From contig JACQAL010000021.1 of the NCBI GenBank assembly GCA_016195025.1, forward strand, positions 1-64,000: a stretch of 64,000 bases of DNA, given 5' to 3'. Position 1 is the stretch's first letter; the number at the start of each line of letters is the position of its first letter. Both the position numbers and the translations under genes were made by a program. Below, piece after piece: positions 43,139 to 52,782 of this stretch. Origin of the DNA: Bacteroidota bacterium (lineage in GTDB: Bacteria; Bacteroidota; Bacteroidia; Palsa-948). Under the pieces are notes generated by a model. It was not told where the DNA came from. It was given only the letters and a program-made list of their open reading frames with translations, and did not search any database.

Positions 43139-44815
43139 ATGAAGAAATTTTTATCTGCCTTTTTCTTTTTTCTGTATTTATCTTTCGCTGCATTTTCCCA
43201 ATCTTCGCTCGATGCTACTTATATTGCCGATAAATATTTCAACGGCATTGTAAAAATTCTTCTCTTCGATTCGCTTGCTGAAAAAAAGCAGCCCAATTCA
43301 GGATACATAGGAAGAGGTTCCGGGTTTGTTGTAACCGATGACGGTCTCATTTTCACCAACCGCCACGTGGTGGAGTATTGCGTATATGGCTATATGGATT
43401 ATTTGTATATCGACCCGGCAACGTACGAAGAGATTCACTCTGTTTCCATTTATTCCGAAGATAAAATAAATGAACCGACAACAAAAAAAGTTTACCGCAC
43501 CGGGTACACAACCCCCATCGTGCAGATTTATTTCGGCAAGGGAGAGGATGATTATAAACTTTACTATGCAAAAGTTATTGCCATGGACGTGGGTTCATTC
43601 GATGGCGCCATTCTGAAAATTATTTCTGAACTCAACGGAAATCCCGTTACGGAAAAATTTCATCCCATTCCCATAGGAAATTCCGATTCCACCAAACAAG
43701 GAGAAGATTTATGCATCTATGGATTTCCCGCGCAGTTTGATGCCGGCTTTAACCTCATGCTGAAAGACATGAGCACGCTCACTTTTGGCAAGCACAGCGG
43801 ATTTGATTTTGTGTTCAACAAAGAATATGGCTACATAAAAACAGATGCATCCATTAATAGCGGAAACAGTGGCGGACCGGTATTTAATCGGTTTAATAAA
43901 GTAATAGGAATTGCAACTGCTACAGGAAATAAAACAAATATTGGTTTGATTGGCGGAATTAATGGAATGCACGCTATAGCAAAATCAGATGAAACTCTTT
44001 TACGCGCGCTGGAGAAAGCAGGATTGAATTCTGCTTCTGCCAAAGCCGAAGTGGGAAGCGCCATCATTACCGGTGCGCAGCGCCCGCTCATTGCTCAGAA
44101 AAAAATGAAAAGAATTATTTCAGGAAAAAAACAGGAGAGAAAATTTCAGAACGGAACTTTTTATATGAAACCGCTCGCAACATCTTTTTTTATTGATGAT
44201 AAATTTACACTCGATAGCGCAGGAAAACTTCCGGTTGCAAATCCAAACGAACCCGTGCGCCTGGTTTCTTCGGCAGCATCCGGATTTGAATTGGGCTATC
44301 AGTTTCCGCTATGGAGAATTTCCTCGCACGCAAAACTATCGCTTGATTATGCTTTCCTTGGCGCCTACTTTTACGCTACCGACTGGACAAGAGTGCAATT
44401 GAATGATTCTATTCCCAAAGAAAAAATTTCTTCCCCCGCACACAGAATAATCGGAAACTTTTATACTAAATTGGGTCCGGCATTTTCAGTTTTGCTTTTC
44501 AAACGAATTATTTTTGAAGCGCACCTGCAGGCAGCCCCGACAATAATCAGCCCTTTCAATCATGTTATCATATCTTATCAGGCGGGCAGCACAGAAAACG
44601 ATTGGAACCTTTCAAACGCATTTGGCTTTAGTATGAATTCAGGAGGAAGCATGCGCTATCGTTTTCTCAGCGTAGGAGTTGAATATTTTTTTATTCGTAT
44701 GCCCAATCTCGAAATTCAAAATCTCAGAAACGGAACTTTCGTTTCTGCCTCTGCAGGAAAAATGACACTAAGTACTTTGATGCTCTCGCTTGGGTTTAAT
44801 TTTTCAAAAGAATAA
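43139..44815 (+). CDS. Trypsin-like serine protease with C-terminal barrel-like domain
   Basis: From ATG 43139 the protein has 558 residues with a signal peptide (LSAFFFFLYLSFAAFSQ). The protease part has GRGSGFVVTDDGLIFTNRHV with the catalytic histidine, DVGSFDGAILKI for the aspartate region and DASINSGNSGGPVFNRFNKV with the nucleophile serine in GNSGGP. After residue 320 the sequence changes to strands of outer-membrane type (VSSAASGFELGYQFPLWRIS, AKLSLDYAFLGAYFYATDW, VGVEYFFIRMPNLEIQ). A protease fused to a barrel is unusual and would be anchored in the outer membrane. It is a clear paralogue of the next gene in the protease part only. Confidence 0.82.
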   Translation: MKKFLSAFFFFLYLSFAAFSQSSLDATYIADKYFNGIVKILLFDSLAEKKQPNSGYIGRGSGFVVTDDGLIFTNRHVVEYCVYGYMDYLYIDPATYEEIHSVSIYSEDKINEPTTKKVYRTGYTTPIVQIYFGKGEDDYKLYYAKVIAMDVGSFDGAILKIISELNGNPVTEKFHPIPIGNSDSTKQGEDLCIYGFPAQFDAGFNLMLKDMSTLTFGKHSGFDFVFNKEYGYIKTDASINSGNSGGPVFNRFNKVIGIATATGNKTNIGLIGGINGMHAIAKSDETLLRALEKAGLNSASAKAEVGSAIITGAQRPLIAQKKMKRIISGKKQERKFQNGTFYMKPLATSFFIDDKFTLDSAGKLPVANPNEPVRLVSSAASGFELGYQFPLWRISSHAKLSLDYAFLGAYFYATDWTRVQLNDSIPKEKISSPAHRIIGNFYTKLGPAFSVLLFKRIIFEAHLQAAPTIISPFNHVIISYQAGSTENDWNLSNAFGFSMNSGGSMRYRFLSVGVEYFFIRMPNLEIQNLRNGTFVSASAGKMTLSTLMLSLGFNFSKE

Positions 44816-44834
44816 ATTCTTCTTTTTAACTTTT

Positions 44835-44842
44835 TATATTTG
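44835..44842 (+). promoter_or_regulatory. Promoter -7 box TATATTTG of the second protease gene
   Basis: The box ends 5 bp before ATG 44848, so the transcript would start at this ATG or 12 bases upstream of ATG 44860. Confidence 0.6.
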
Positions 44843-44847
44843 CTATA

Positions 44848-46620
44848 ATGAACAACAGAATGAAAAAATTATTCTTCTCACTTTTTTTTCTGATTTTTTC
44901 TTTGCATCCGGCTTTCACGCAGCAAAAAGGATTGAATGCTAAATTTATTGCAGCCAATTATTACAAGGGCATTGTAAAAATTCTTTTATACGATTCGGCA
45001 GCGGCAAAACAGGACCCATCACGCGGCTATGTGGGAAGAGGTTCCGGCTTTGTTGTTACGGATGACGGAATTGTTTTTACCAACCGCCACGTAGTTGAAC
45101 TCTGCGTGAACGGCTATATGGATTACGATTATAACGATGCTGCAACCAATTCTTCATGGAGAACTACTGCCGCCTATTCCGAAGAAAAAATAAAAGACGC
45201 GTCCATTACAAAAATTCATTACACGGGCTATGCCACTCCGATTGTACAGGTATATTTCGGCAAAGGCGAGCACGATTATAAATTATATGCGGCAAAAGTT
45301 TTAACTATTGGAATTGGTTCATTTGACGGAGCCATGTTGAAAATTATTTCCGACCTGAATGGAAATCCTGTCAGTACAAAATTTTTCACACTTCCCGTTG
45401 GAAATTCTGATAATGCCGTGCAGGGCGAAGATTTATGCGTGTTCGGGTTTCCTGCGCAGTACGATGGAGGATTTGATTTAATGCTGAACGATATGAGCAC
45501 GCTCACTTTTGGAAAACTCAGCGGCTATGATTATGTGTTCAACAAAGATTACGGCTACATAAAAACCGATGCATCCATCAACAGCGGAAACAGCGGAGGC
45601 CCGGTGTTCGATGAGAGCAATAGGGTAGTTGGAATAGCTACCGCAACAAGCGCCAAAACAAATATTGGCTTGGTAGGCGGAATAAACGGAATGTATTATG
45701 TGGTTGCGCCAAAGAGTGAAGTTCTTCAGCATCTCACCGCCAAAGGATTGACCATTCCGAAAAATGCCGGCTCCATCAATACCATTCTTGGCGAGCGGAA
45801 AGATATTCTTCCGGCAGAGGAATTAAATAAAACAAAATCTTCCTCGGGAAAAATTTCGGATGGCAGCAGTTCAAATGTTGTTTCGGAGTATTACAAAAAT
45901 TCCAAAATCACTTTTCACAATTCGCTGGGCGACAACGGAGTTCTCGGAAAAGCAGGTGACCTCTATGATATTCTTGGTGACGGATTGGATTTTGTTTATG
46001 TGCAGGTAAACAATTACGGTGAGCCGCTCAACTCGGATGGATTTGTTGTGGAGGCATACAAAAAATCAGGAGAGGCGTATGTTTTTGTAGAAACAAAAAA
46101 TTTTGATGTGCAATCTGATAAATCAGCAGCGTACTTTAAATATTTTCCGCCCAGCACAGGGGATTATCGTCTGAGCGTGTACACAAAAAATTCTTCCTTT
46201 ATCAATGATGGTTACGTTACTTTTAAATTGAAAGACAGCGGCTCTTCTGAAAATACTTCCGGGTCCGGCTATTATGCAAAATCAAAAATTAATTTTACAA
46301 ACGATGAGGCGAATGTGCTGAAGCCGGATTTTTATTACAAAGATTTTTCAATCGGCAAAGAGGGAGGATTTGTTTATTTGGTGCTGGATAATTATCCCGA
46401 TGCGCTTAACACAGGAGAAATAATTGTGGATATATGGAAAAAGAAAGGAAGCAAATACGATTCATTTGTGGAAACCAAACGCTATAGCATTACCAATACA
46501 TCGCTGGATTACACGTATTTCAAATATACTTTTTATGAAACGGGGGAATATAAATTCAGTGTGTTCACCAAGGATCAGACATGGATTAACACCGGCTATG
46601 TCATTATCAAGAAAAAATAA
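44848..46620 (+). CDS. Trypsin-like serine protease with two C-terminal beta-sandwich repeats
   Basis: This 590-residue protein (or 586 from ATG 44860) has a signal peptide (LFFSLFFLIFSLHPAFTQQ). The protease part is closely related to the upstream gene: GRGSGFVVTDDGIVFTNRHV and KTDASINSGNSGGPVFDESN. After about 330 residues there are two related domains of about 110 residues (YYKNSKITFHNSLGD to YVTFKL, and YYAKSKINFTND to YVIIKKK), each ending ISVFTK-like G(D/E)Y(R/K)xSV(Y/F)TK. These look like PPC-type or CBM-like sandwiches and may bind polymers. The two proteases thus share an engine and differ in the attachment domain. No T9SS tail was recognised. Confidence 0.82.
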   Translation: MNNRMKKLFFSLFFLIFSLHPAFTQQKGLNAKFIAANYYKGIVKILLYDSAAAKQDPSRGYVGRGSGFVVTDDGIVFTNRHVVELCVNGYMDYDYNDAATNSSWRTTAAYSEEKIKDASITKIHYTGYATPIVQVYFGKGEHDYKLYAAKVLTIGIGSFDGAMLKIISDLNGNPVSTKFFTLPVGNSDNAVQGEDLCVFGFPAQYDGGFDLMLNDMSTLTFGKLSGYDYVFNKDYGYIKTDASINSGNSGGPVFDESNRVVGIATATSAKTNIGLVGGINGMYYVVAPKSEVLQHLTAKGLTIPKNAGSINTILGERKDILPAEELNKTKSSSGKISDGSSSNVVSEYYKNSKITFHNSLGDNGVLGKAGDLYDILGDGLDFVYVQVNNYGEPLNSDGFVVEAYKKSGEAYVFVETKNFDVQSDKSAAYFKYFPPSTGDYRLSVYTKNSSFINDGYVTFKLKDSGSSENTSGSGYYAKSKINFTNDEANVLKPDFYYKDFSIGKEGGFVYLVLDNYPDALNTGEIIVDIWKKKGSKYDSFVETKRYSITNTSLDYTYFKYTFYETGEYKFSVFTKDQTWINTGYVIIKKK

Positions 46621-46622
46621 AA

Positions 46623-47660
46623 TCAGGGATAAAATTCGTATTCATACTTCACAATTTTAATACTCTCTTTCTGAATCTGGCGGTCGGCTTGTGAAGTCAA
46701 CAATTTTTTGTCGCTTTCGTAGAGATAAATTATCTCATCGGTTTGCATTCCGTTTTTATATTTTTTCTCCTTTGTGACATTTCCGTTTGAATCGTATTCA
46801 TAAGAAAATTTTTCAGTGTTGTTTCCGCTGGAGTTATCGGTGGAAATTTTTTCAATCAATCTTCCACTTGCATCGTATTTATAATTTGCTCCCGAACGAA
46901 TGAATCCGACAATAAATTCATACGACTCATCTATGATTTTTCCGTTGGAAAAATTTATTATTCCCTGCTTATACGGCTTTCCTTCATCATTCAGGAATTT
47001 TTTCTTCACTTGTGCGGGAGTCAATTGCTCGTATTCAAATTTTTCTTCCGAGAGAATTGTCTGCACGCCAAGTTTGAACGGTTCGCCTTTTTTCGCAATG
47101 TTGGTTTCCTTGCAAAGCGTTTTCCTGCTCACCAATCCTTCTCCGAAATATTCAAAGTAAGTTGTGTGAAAGAAATCTCCAATGCACACACGCTGCATCC
47201 GCAAATATCCGTTTGAAGTGTAAACATATTCTGTTCCGAGTGTGTCGTATTGATATTCATAATTAGTTTTTGTAAAACTTTTTTTGATTACTCTTCCTTT
47301 CTTGCTATACACGGCAGGCATTTCAATTTCTGTTTTCTGAAGAGAAGTGATTTCATTGTAAAAGTGCCGCACGAGATTTCCATTCTCATCGAACTGATAA
47401 TTTTCCGCCAACCCTTTGTCGCGAATAATTTCTCCATCGGGCTTGTCCACAATGCTCTTGCGGATAATTTTAATTTTATTCTGCTTGATAAAAGTTTTAT
47501 TGAAAACTGGCTCAGGAAGAGCAACATCGGAAGGAGAAGTATTTATTACTTGTGAATGACAAATATAAGAGGGCAGATGGCAAATGAAGAATACAAAAAG
47601 AAAAAGTATTATTCGATTTGTTTTAATGCTTCGGAAATATTTTCTGCCGGAAGTTTGCAC
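46623..47660 (-). CDS. Exported protein with YD/RHS-like repeats, unknown function
   Basis: This 345-residue protein has a hydrophobic export signal at about 17-38 ([20 protein letters not shown]). The body contains repeats of RHS/YD style: [39 protein letters not shown] and [20 protein letters not shown]. Such repeats form beta-shells or solenoids. The only available ATG makes it overlap the DUF255 gene by 52 bp, so the start is doubtful. It ends 3 bp from the convergent protease gene. The signal-peptide DNA contains degenerate forms of the CATTTGT heptamer seen at 13912-13946. Confidence 0.6.
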   Translation of the reverse strand: MQTSGRKYFRSIKTNRIILFLFVFFICHLPSYICHSQVINTSPSDVALPEPVFNKTFIKQNKIKIIRKSIVDKPDGEIIRDKGLAENYQFDENGNLVRHFYNEITSLQKTEIEMPAVYSKKGRVIKKSFTKTNYEYQYDTLGTEYVYTSNGYLRMQRVCIGDFFHTTYFEYFGEGLVSRKTLCKETNIAKKGEPFKLGVQTILSEEKFEYEQLTPAQVKKKFLNDEGKPYKQGIINFSNGKIIDESYEFIVGFIRSGANYKYDASGRLIEKISTDNSSGNNTEKFSYEYDSNGNVTKEKKYKNGMQTDEIIYLYESDKKLLTSQADRQIQKESIKIVKYEYEFYP

Positions 47661-49759
47661 GTTTTGTTTTTACAAATATAAATTAAAGTTTTGCCTTCCA
47701 CAAATTTGTTTTGCAGAAGCGGCAAATTACTTTCTGTTTTACTTCCAACAAAGATTGCATTAGGAATAAAGTGTTCCGAAAGCTCTTTTCTTTTTTCATC
47801 AACAGAGTTGCCAACAATCGCGATTTCGTAAAAGGGTTCGATAAAATTCTGCGCCAGCATTGCCCAGTTGGAATAAGCCGAGCCGTATTTCGGAATTTCA
47901 TCCTGAACTTGCTTCAGCATTTTTTCAGAAACCGCCAGATAATTTTTTTCATCAAAATAATTTCCCAGACAAAAAAGTGATTTTGCCATAGAGGAGTTGG
48001 AAGATGGAATTACATTATCCTGGATTTCCATTTTCCGGGAGATGAGTTGAGTATCCAGATCAGAAGTAAAATAAAACATCACCGACTTTGAATCGTGAAA
48101 ATGGTTGAGCGCATAACCGGCAAGTTGTTTTGCTTCGTGCAGCCATTTCTCGTCAAACGTATTTTGGTAAAGAGCGATGAATGCTTCAATGGTGAAAGAA
48201 TAATCTTCGAGGAACCCGTTTATCTCTTTTGGAATTCCGGTGCGCATGGAAGGAAAAGGAGAAAATGCATGTAACCATCTTCCCTCTTCTTTTTTACTAT
48301 TTTTCAGAATGAAATCTGCATTCTTGAGTGCGGCATCCAGAAATTTTTTCTCGTGAAAAACCGAGTAAGCATCCGCATATCCTTTTATCATCATGGCATT
48401 CCATGAAGTAAGAATTTTATTATCAAGTCCGGGTTTAATTCTTTTTTCTCTTTCGCTAAGAACTTTTTTCTTCAACATAGAAATTTTATTCTGCAATTTT
48501 TCTGTGCTGATTGAAAACTTCTTCGCAATTTCTTCGTCCGATTTTTTTCGAAGCAGAATATAATTGTCGTGTTCCCATAATCCGATTTCGTTTACATTAA
48601 AATATTCTGCAAACAAATCAAAATCATTATCAAGAATATTTTTTAATTCTTCTTTCTTCCACACATAATATTTTCCTTCTTCGCCCTCGGAATCGGCATC
48701 CATTGCAGAATAAAAACCGCCTTCTTTGTTTGTCATTTCCCGCTGGATAAATTCCAAGGTTTCATAGACAATTTGTTTGTACAAATTGTTTTTTGTGAGC
48801 TGATATGCTTCGGAATAAAGCGAAACTAACTGCGCGTTATCGTAAAGCATTTTTTCAAAATGCGGAGCTTTCCATTCACCATCCGTAGAATAGCGCGCAA
48901 ATCCTCCGCCAACCTGATCATAGATTCCTCCGAATGCCATTTTTCCCAGCGTGAGATTAATATGTTTCAGCAGCGATTCGTCTTTTGTAAAATAATATTG
49001 TCGCAAAAGAAACTGGTAATTATTCGGCAGCGGAAACTTTGGCGCTTTTTTCGGCCCGCCTTCTTCGTTGTCAAATCTTTTTTTCCAGTTCTCCACGCAT
49101 TCGCTCAAAATATTTTTTGTGATGGCCGGCTTCTCCGAAAAATCCGGAAGCAATTCCGTTTTCTTCACTGCATTTGTAAGTTCATCGGCATACGAAAAAA
49201 CTTTTTGCGGTTCTTTCGTATATAAATCTGCGAGCGTGTGAAGAACCTTGAGCCAGTTTTGTTTTGGAAAATAAGTTCCGCCATAAACCGGCCTGCCATC
49301 GGGAAGCGTAAAACAATTTAACGGCCAGCCACCGCTGCCGGCCATGATTTGCACTGCGCTCATGTAAACGCCATCCACATCAGGTCTTTGTTCCCTGTCA
49401 ACTTTTATGCAGATAAAATTTTCGTTCATCACTTTCGCCACTGAATCATCTTCAAAACTTTCGTGTTCCATAACATGACACCAGTGGCAAGCCGAATAAC
49501 CAATGCTGACGAGCACTAATTTATTTTCCTTCTTAGCTTTCTCCCATGCCTCATCGCTCCATGGAAACCAATCCACCGGATTATGCGCGTGCTGCAAAAG
49601 ATACGGGCTTGTTTCGTGAATGAGCGCGTTGGTATGTTGCTTGGTTGTATCTGTCATTAAATTTTTTTTTGCCTGCTGAACATTACTATTTATTTCGCAT
49701 GAAAAAAATCCGATAATAATTAAAAATAGAAAGAATGTCTTTTGAAAATTTATTTTCAT
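47609..49759 (-). CDS. DUF255 thioredoxin-domain protein (YyaL/SSP411 type), lipoprotein
   Basis: This 716-residue protein starts with a lipoprotein signal peptide whose cysteine is in GFFSCEIN. The family signature follows: [40 protein letters not shown] with the CxxC, and [20 protein letters not shown]. The C-terminal two thirds is the alpha/alpha barrel typical of the family ([36 protein letters not shown]). The family is found in most phyla and its role is unsettled; the CxxC and barrel suggest thiol or sugar chemistry. The lipoprotein start indicates location at the envelope. The stop overlaps the next gene. Confidence 0.92.
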   Translation of the reverse strand: MKINFQKTFFLFLIIIGFFSCEINSNVQQAKKNLMTDTTKQHTNALIHETSPYLLQHAHNPVDWFPWSDEAWEKAKKENKLVLVSIGYSACHWCHVMEHESFEDDSVAKVMNENFICIKVDREQRPDVDGVYMSAVQIMAGSGGWPLNCFTLPDGRPVYGGTYFPKQNWLKVLHTLADLYTKEPQKVFSYADELTNAVKKTELLPDFSEKPAITKNILSECVENWKKRFDNEEGGPKKAPKFPLPNNYQFLLRQYYFTKDESLLKHINLTLGKMAFGGIYDQVGGGFARYSTDGEWKAPHFEKMLYDNAQLVSLYSEAYQLTKNNLYKQIVYETLEFIQREMTNKEGGFYSAMDADSEGEEGKYYVWKKEELKNILDNDFDLFAEYFNVNEIGLWEHDNYILLRKKSDEEIAKKFSISTEKLQNKISMLKKKVLSEREKRIKPGLDNKILTSWNAMMIKGYADAYSVFHEKKFLDAALKNADFILKNSKKEEGRWLHAFSPFPSMRTGIPKEINGFLEDYSFTIEAFIALYQNTFDEKWLHEAKQLAGYALNHFHDSKSVMFYFTSDLDTQLISRKMEIQDNVIPSSNSSMAKSLFCLGNYFDEKNYLAVSEKMLKQVQDEIPKYGSAYSNWAMLAQNFIEPFYEIAIVGNSVDEKRKELSEHFIPNAIFVGSKTESNLPLLQNKFVEGKTLIYICKNKTCKLPAENISEALKQIE

Positions 49760-49797
49760 TCAGAATAAAACACACAAAAAAATTTATGCCAGTGAAA

Positions 49798-50253
49798 TTA
49801 CTGCTTGAGATTAATCGCCTTCGAATACTCAACCGGAAATTTTTTCTTGTAATACCATTTTCCTGCGCGGAGAGTTCCTTTCAGTGTAAGCGTGGCATTT
49901 CCGGAAGAAATGATTGGCAGCACATTCGCAATATCTCCGAAGCCCATTTTTGAAAAATCGGACTTAACATTAAAGATTTCTGTTTCATCCGAGTTGCCTT
50001 TGATTCTTACTTTCCTGTAGAGTTTTATTTTTCCAATGCTGATTCCATTCAGCGTTCCGTCAAACTCAGAGGGATAAACTACTACATTCATCCGGTTTGG
50101 ATTTTTTATTTTCATTCCAAACTCGGCATCTATTCCCTCGCGCGAAAGTTTATGGAGTTTTGGTTTTTCAATTCCGCCAATGGAAAGTTCTTTGAATTCT
50201 CCGCAGGAAGAAAAAATAACCGGCAGGCAAAAAAGAAAAAAACATTTTTTCAT
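49798..50253 (-). CDS. LEA type 2-like (WHy) lipoprotein
   Basis: This 151-residue protein has a lipoprotein signal (FFLFCLPVIFSSCGEF, cysteine near residue 17). The body contains DAEFGMKIKNPNRMNVVVYP and FDGTLNGISIGKIKLYRK, the LEA2/WHy domain with its NPN motif. WHy proteins are implicated in desiccation or stress protection; the bacterial role is uncertain. It overlaps the M20 dipeptidase gene by 4 bp and is presumably in its operon. Confidence 0.8.
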   Translation of the reverse strand: MKKCFFLFCLPVIFSSCGEFKELSIGGIEKPKLHKLSREGIDAEFGMKIKNPNRMNVVVYPSEFDGTLNGISIGKIKLYRKVRIKGNSDETEIFNVKSDFSKMGFGDIANVLPIISSGNATLTLKGTLRAGKWYYKKKFPVEYSKAINLKQ

Positions 50254-51623
50254 TTCCTGCTCATTTCCGAATAATATTTATAGAACAGCGGAATAGTTTC
50301 AATGCCTTTGAAGTAGTTGAACAAACCGTAGTGCTCATTCGGAGAATGAATATCGTCTGAATCCAAACCGAAACCAAGAAGCACGGATTTTATTTTTAAT
50401 TCCTTCTCGAACAGCGCGACAATCGGAATGCTTCCACCCGAACGAACCGGAATTGGTTTTTTCCCGAACGTATCCTGCATGGCTTTGCTTGCTGCCTGAT
50501 ATGCGATAGAATCGGTTGGCGTAACGCATCCTTCTCCTCCGTGAAGCGCTGTAACTTTCACCTTCACATATTTCGGTGCAATTTTTTTGAAATGCTTTTC
50601 AAAAAGCTTTCCGACTTTTTCCGAGTTCTGATGCGGAACAAGCCGCATGGAAATTTTAGCAAATGCTTTTGACGGCAAAACTGTTTTTGCTCCCTCGCCT
50701 GTATATCCTCCCCAGATTCCGTTCAACTCAAGAGTGGGGCGAATGGAAGTTTGTTCAGTGGGAGAATATCCTTTTTCTCCTCTGAGTTCTGCAACGCCCA
50801 AATCTTTTTTATAAACATTTTTGCTGAAAGGCGCCTTTGCCATTTCGGCTCTTTCTTTTTTTCTTACGATTTCCACATCTTTATAAAATCCGGGAATAAT
50901 AATTTTTTGATTCTTGTCTTTCATGGAAGAAATCATTTCACACAAAACCTGAATTGGATTTGCAACTGCGCCACCGTAAACTCCCGAATGTAAATCGCGG
51001 TTCGGTCCGGTGACTTCCACTTCCATATACGCAAGCCCGCGCAAACCAACGGTGATGCTCGGAACATTATTCGCGAGAATACTCGTGTCAGAAATCAAAA
51101 CCACATCGGCTTTTAGTTTTTCCTTGTTCGCTTTTACAAATTTGTCGAGGTTGGCAGAGCCCACTTCTTCTTCGCCTTCAATCATGAATTTCACATTGCA
51201 CGGAAGCGAGTTGGTGCGAACCATGCTCTCGAATGCTTTCACGTGCATATACATTTGTCCTTTATCATCGCACGAACCGCGTGCATAAATTTTTTCATCC
51301 TTAATCACAGGTTCGAACGGAGGAGAAGTCCAGAGATTGAGCGGGTCTGCGGGCTGAACATCGTAATGCCCGTAAACCAAAACGGTGGGAAGGGAAGCAT
51401 CAATTATTTTTTCTCCATACACAACCGGGTAGCCGGCAGTAGGGCAGAGTTCCACTTTATCCGCTCCGGCAGCAATTAATTTTTCTTTCACCGCATCAGC
51501 AGTACGCAGCACATCGTTTTTATATTTCGGGTCAGCGCTGATACTCGGAATGCGGAGCAAATCCAGAAGTTCACTGAGGAAGCGGTCTTTGTTGGATTCG
51601 ATGTAGGAATTGATTTGTGGCAT
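50250..51623 (-). CDS. M20-family metallodipeptidase
   Basis: This 457-residue protein has the M20 signatures: TVLVYGHYDVQPADPLNLW with the first metal histidine and aspartate, ARGSCDDKGQMYMHVKAFES with the bridging aspartate, MIEGEEEVGSANLDKFVKA with the catalytic glutamates, and SGGSIPIVALFEKEL. It has no signal peptide, so it should act in the cytoplasm on dipeptides. Length is normal. The stop overlaps the lipoprotein start by 4 bp, implying translational coupling. Confidence 0.94.
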   Translation of the reverse strand: MPQINSYIESNKDRFLSELLDLLRIPSISADPKYKNDVLRTADAVKEKLIAAGADKVELCPTAGYPVVYGEKIIDASLPTVLVYGHYDVQPADPLNLWTSPPFEPVIKDEKIYARGSCDDKGQMYMHVKAFESMVRTNSLPCNVKFMIEGEEEVGSANLDKFVKANKEKLKADVVLISDTSILANNVPSITVGLRGLAYMEVEVTGPNRDLHSGVYGGAVANPIQVLCEMISSMKDKNQKIIIPGFYKDVEIVRKKERAEMAKAPFSKNVYKKDLGVAELRGEKGYSPTEQTSIRPTLELNGIWGGYTGEGAKTVLPSKAFAKISMRLVPHQNSEKVGKLFEKHFKKIAPKYVKVKVTALHGGEGCVTPTDSIAYQAASKAMQDTFGKKPIPVRSGGSIPIVALFEKELKIKSVLLGFGLDSDDIHSPNEHYGLFNYFKGIETIPLFYKYYSEMSRK

Positions 51624-51680
51624 GGGATACTATTTTAAAAAGGGAAGCAAACGTAAGAAAAAAATGTAAGATTAAACATG

Positions 51681-51706
51681 AGATTCTTCGCTTCGCTCAG
51701 AATGAC
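51681..51706. repeat. Short interspersed palindromic repeat
   Basis: AGATTCTTCGCTTCGCTCAG followed by AATGAC has short inverted arms ATTCT / AGAAT. Near-identical sequences are dispersed in many Bacteroidota genomes (prior knowledge). It lies in the promoter region of hemH; a possible -7 box TATTTTCG follows. Confidence 0.55.
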
Positions 51707-51726
51707 AATTTGTATTTTCGAACTTT

Positions 51727-52782
51727 ATGAAAAAAGGAATTCTTTTGGTAAATCTCGGCTCTCCTGATTCTCCTTCGGTGAAGGATGTAAAAAAATATCT
51801 TACGCAGTTTTTGAATGACCCGTTTGTGATAGATATAAATCCTATTGCGAGATATATTTTAGTGAATTGGATTATTGTTCCTTCCCGCTCAAAGAATTCC
51901 GCAAAGCTGTATGAGCAAATCTGGACGAAGGAAGGTTCGCCATTGATTATTCATAGCAAAAGGCAGAAAGAACTTTTGCAAAAAGCCCTCACCCCTCACC
52001 CCTCTCCCAAAATAGAAGAGGGGAATGAGTACGTAGTAGAGATGGGAATGCGCTATCAAAATCCCAGCATCGAATCGGCTTTCAAAAAATTGGCGGAGCA
52101 GAAAGTGGAAAGTATTACCGCCATTCCGCTGTATCCGCACTGGGCTTCTTCTTCTACCGAATCAAGCATTATGGAAATAAAAAGAGTTGCGAAGAAATTT
52201 GGATTTCAGAATTTGAAAATAGTGGAGAAGTTTTATGATGATGAAAATTATTTGCAGTCATTAGTTTCTGTTGCCGAAAAATACCTCACCCCCAACCCCT
52301 CTCCTAAAACAGGAGAGGGGAGGTGGGATTTTTTTGTTTTCAGCTATCATGGCTTGCCGGAACGGCAAATAAAAAAAATCTATCCGAACCATTGCGAGAT
52401 AAATGATACATGCTGTTCCGCCATTTCAGAAAAAAATAAATTCTGTTACCGCGCGGCATGTTATTTCACAACGAGAGAATTGGTAAAGCGGTTAAATATT
52501 CCCGAAGGGAAATACATTACCTCTTTTCAATCGCGGCTGGACGATAAATGGCTGAAGCCCTACAGCGATAAAGTGATTGAAGAAAAGGCAAAAGAAGGAA
52601 TGAAAAAAATTTTGGTCTTCTCTCCTGCTTTTGTTTCCGATTGCCTGGAAACTATTTATGAAATAGGAATTGAATATGGGCACACCTTCAAACAAAATGG
52701 CGGAGAAAAATTACAGTTGGTGGAGTCGCTGAATGAAAATCCGAAATGGATTGAAGCGCTGAAAAAAATAATTACCGGCTGA
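51727..52782 (+). CDS. hemH: Ferrochelatase with two in-frame repeat-derived inserts
   Basis: This 351-residue protein inserts ferrous iron into protoporphyrin. Family motifs are GILLVNLGSPDSPSVKDVKK, ESITAIPLYPHWASSSTESS, the catalytic histidine in FFVFSYHGLPERQIKKIYP and the glutamate in SPAFVSDCLETIYEIGIEYG. Two short stretches do not belong to the family: LTPHPSPKIEEG after KALQ-type KELLQKA, and LTPNPSPKTGEG before RWDFFVFSYHG. Both are encoded by C/T-rich palindromic elements that keep the frame. The remaining enzyme looks intact. It overlaps the convergent spermidine-synthase-like gene by 11 bp. Confidence 0.95.
   Translation: MKKGILLVNLGSPDSPSVKDVKKYLTQFLNDPFVIDINPIARYILVNWIIVPSRSKNSAKLYEQIWTKEGSPLIIHSKRQKELLQKALTPHPSPKIEEGNEYVVEMGMRYQNPSIESAFKKLAEQKVESITAIPLYPHWASSSTESSIMEIKRVAKKFGFQNLKIVEKFYDDENYLQSLVSVAEKYLTPNPSPKTGEGRWDFFVFSYHGLPERQIKKIYPNHCEINDTCCSAISEKNKFCYRAACYFTTRELVKRLNIPEGKYITSFQSRLDDKWLKPYSDKVIEEKAKEGMKKILVFSPAFVSDCLETIYEIGIEYGHTFKQNGGEKLQLVESLNENPKWIEALKKIITG
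51988..52026. repeat. Palindromic element inserted in frame in hemH (copy 1)
   Basis: CCCCTCACCCCTCTCC is followed by a short spacer and GAAGAGGGG, giving an imperfect hairpin; it encodes TPHPSPKIEEG. It is the more decayed of the two hemH copies. Confidence 0.7.
52284..52327. repeat. Palindromic element inserted in frame in hemH (copy 2)
   Basis: CCCCTCTCCT and AGGAGAGGGG are perfect 10-bp arms around AAAAC; outer bases CCTCACC and GGTGGG also pair partly. It encodes LTPNPSPKTGEG. Confidence 0.85.
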
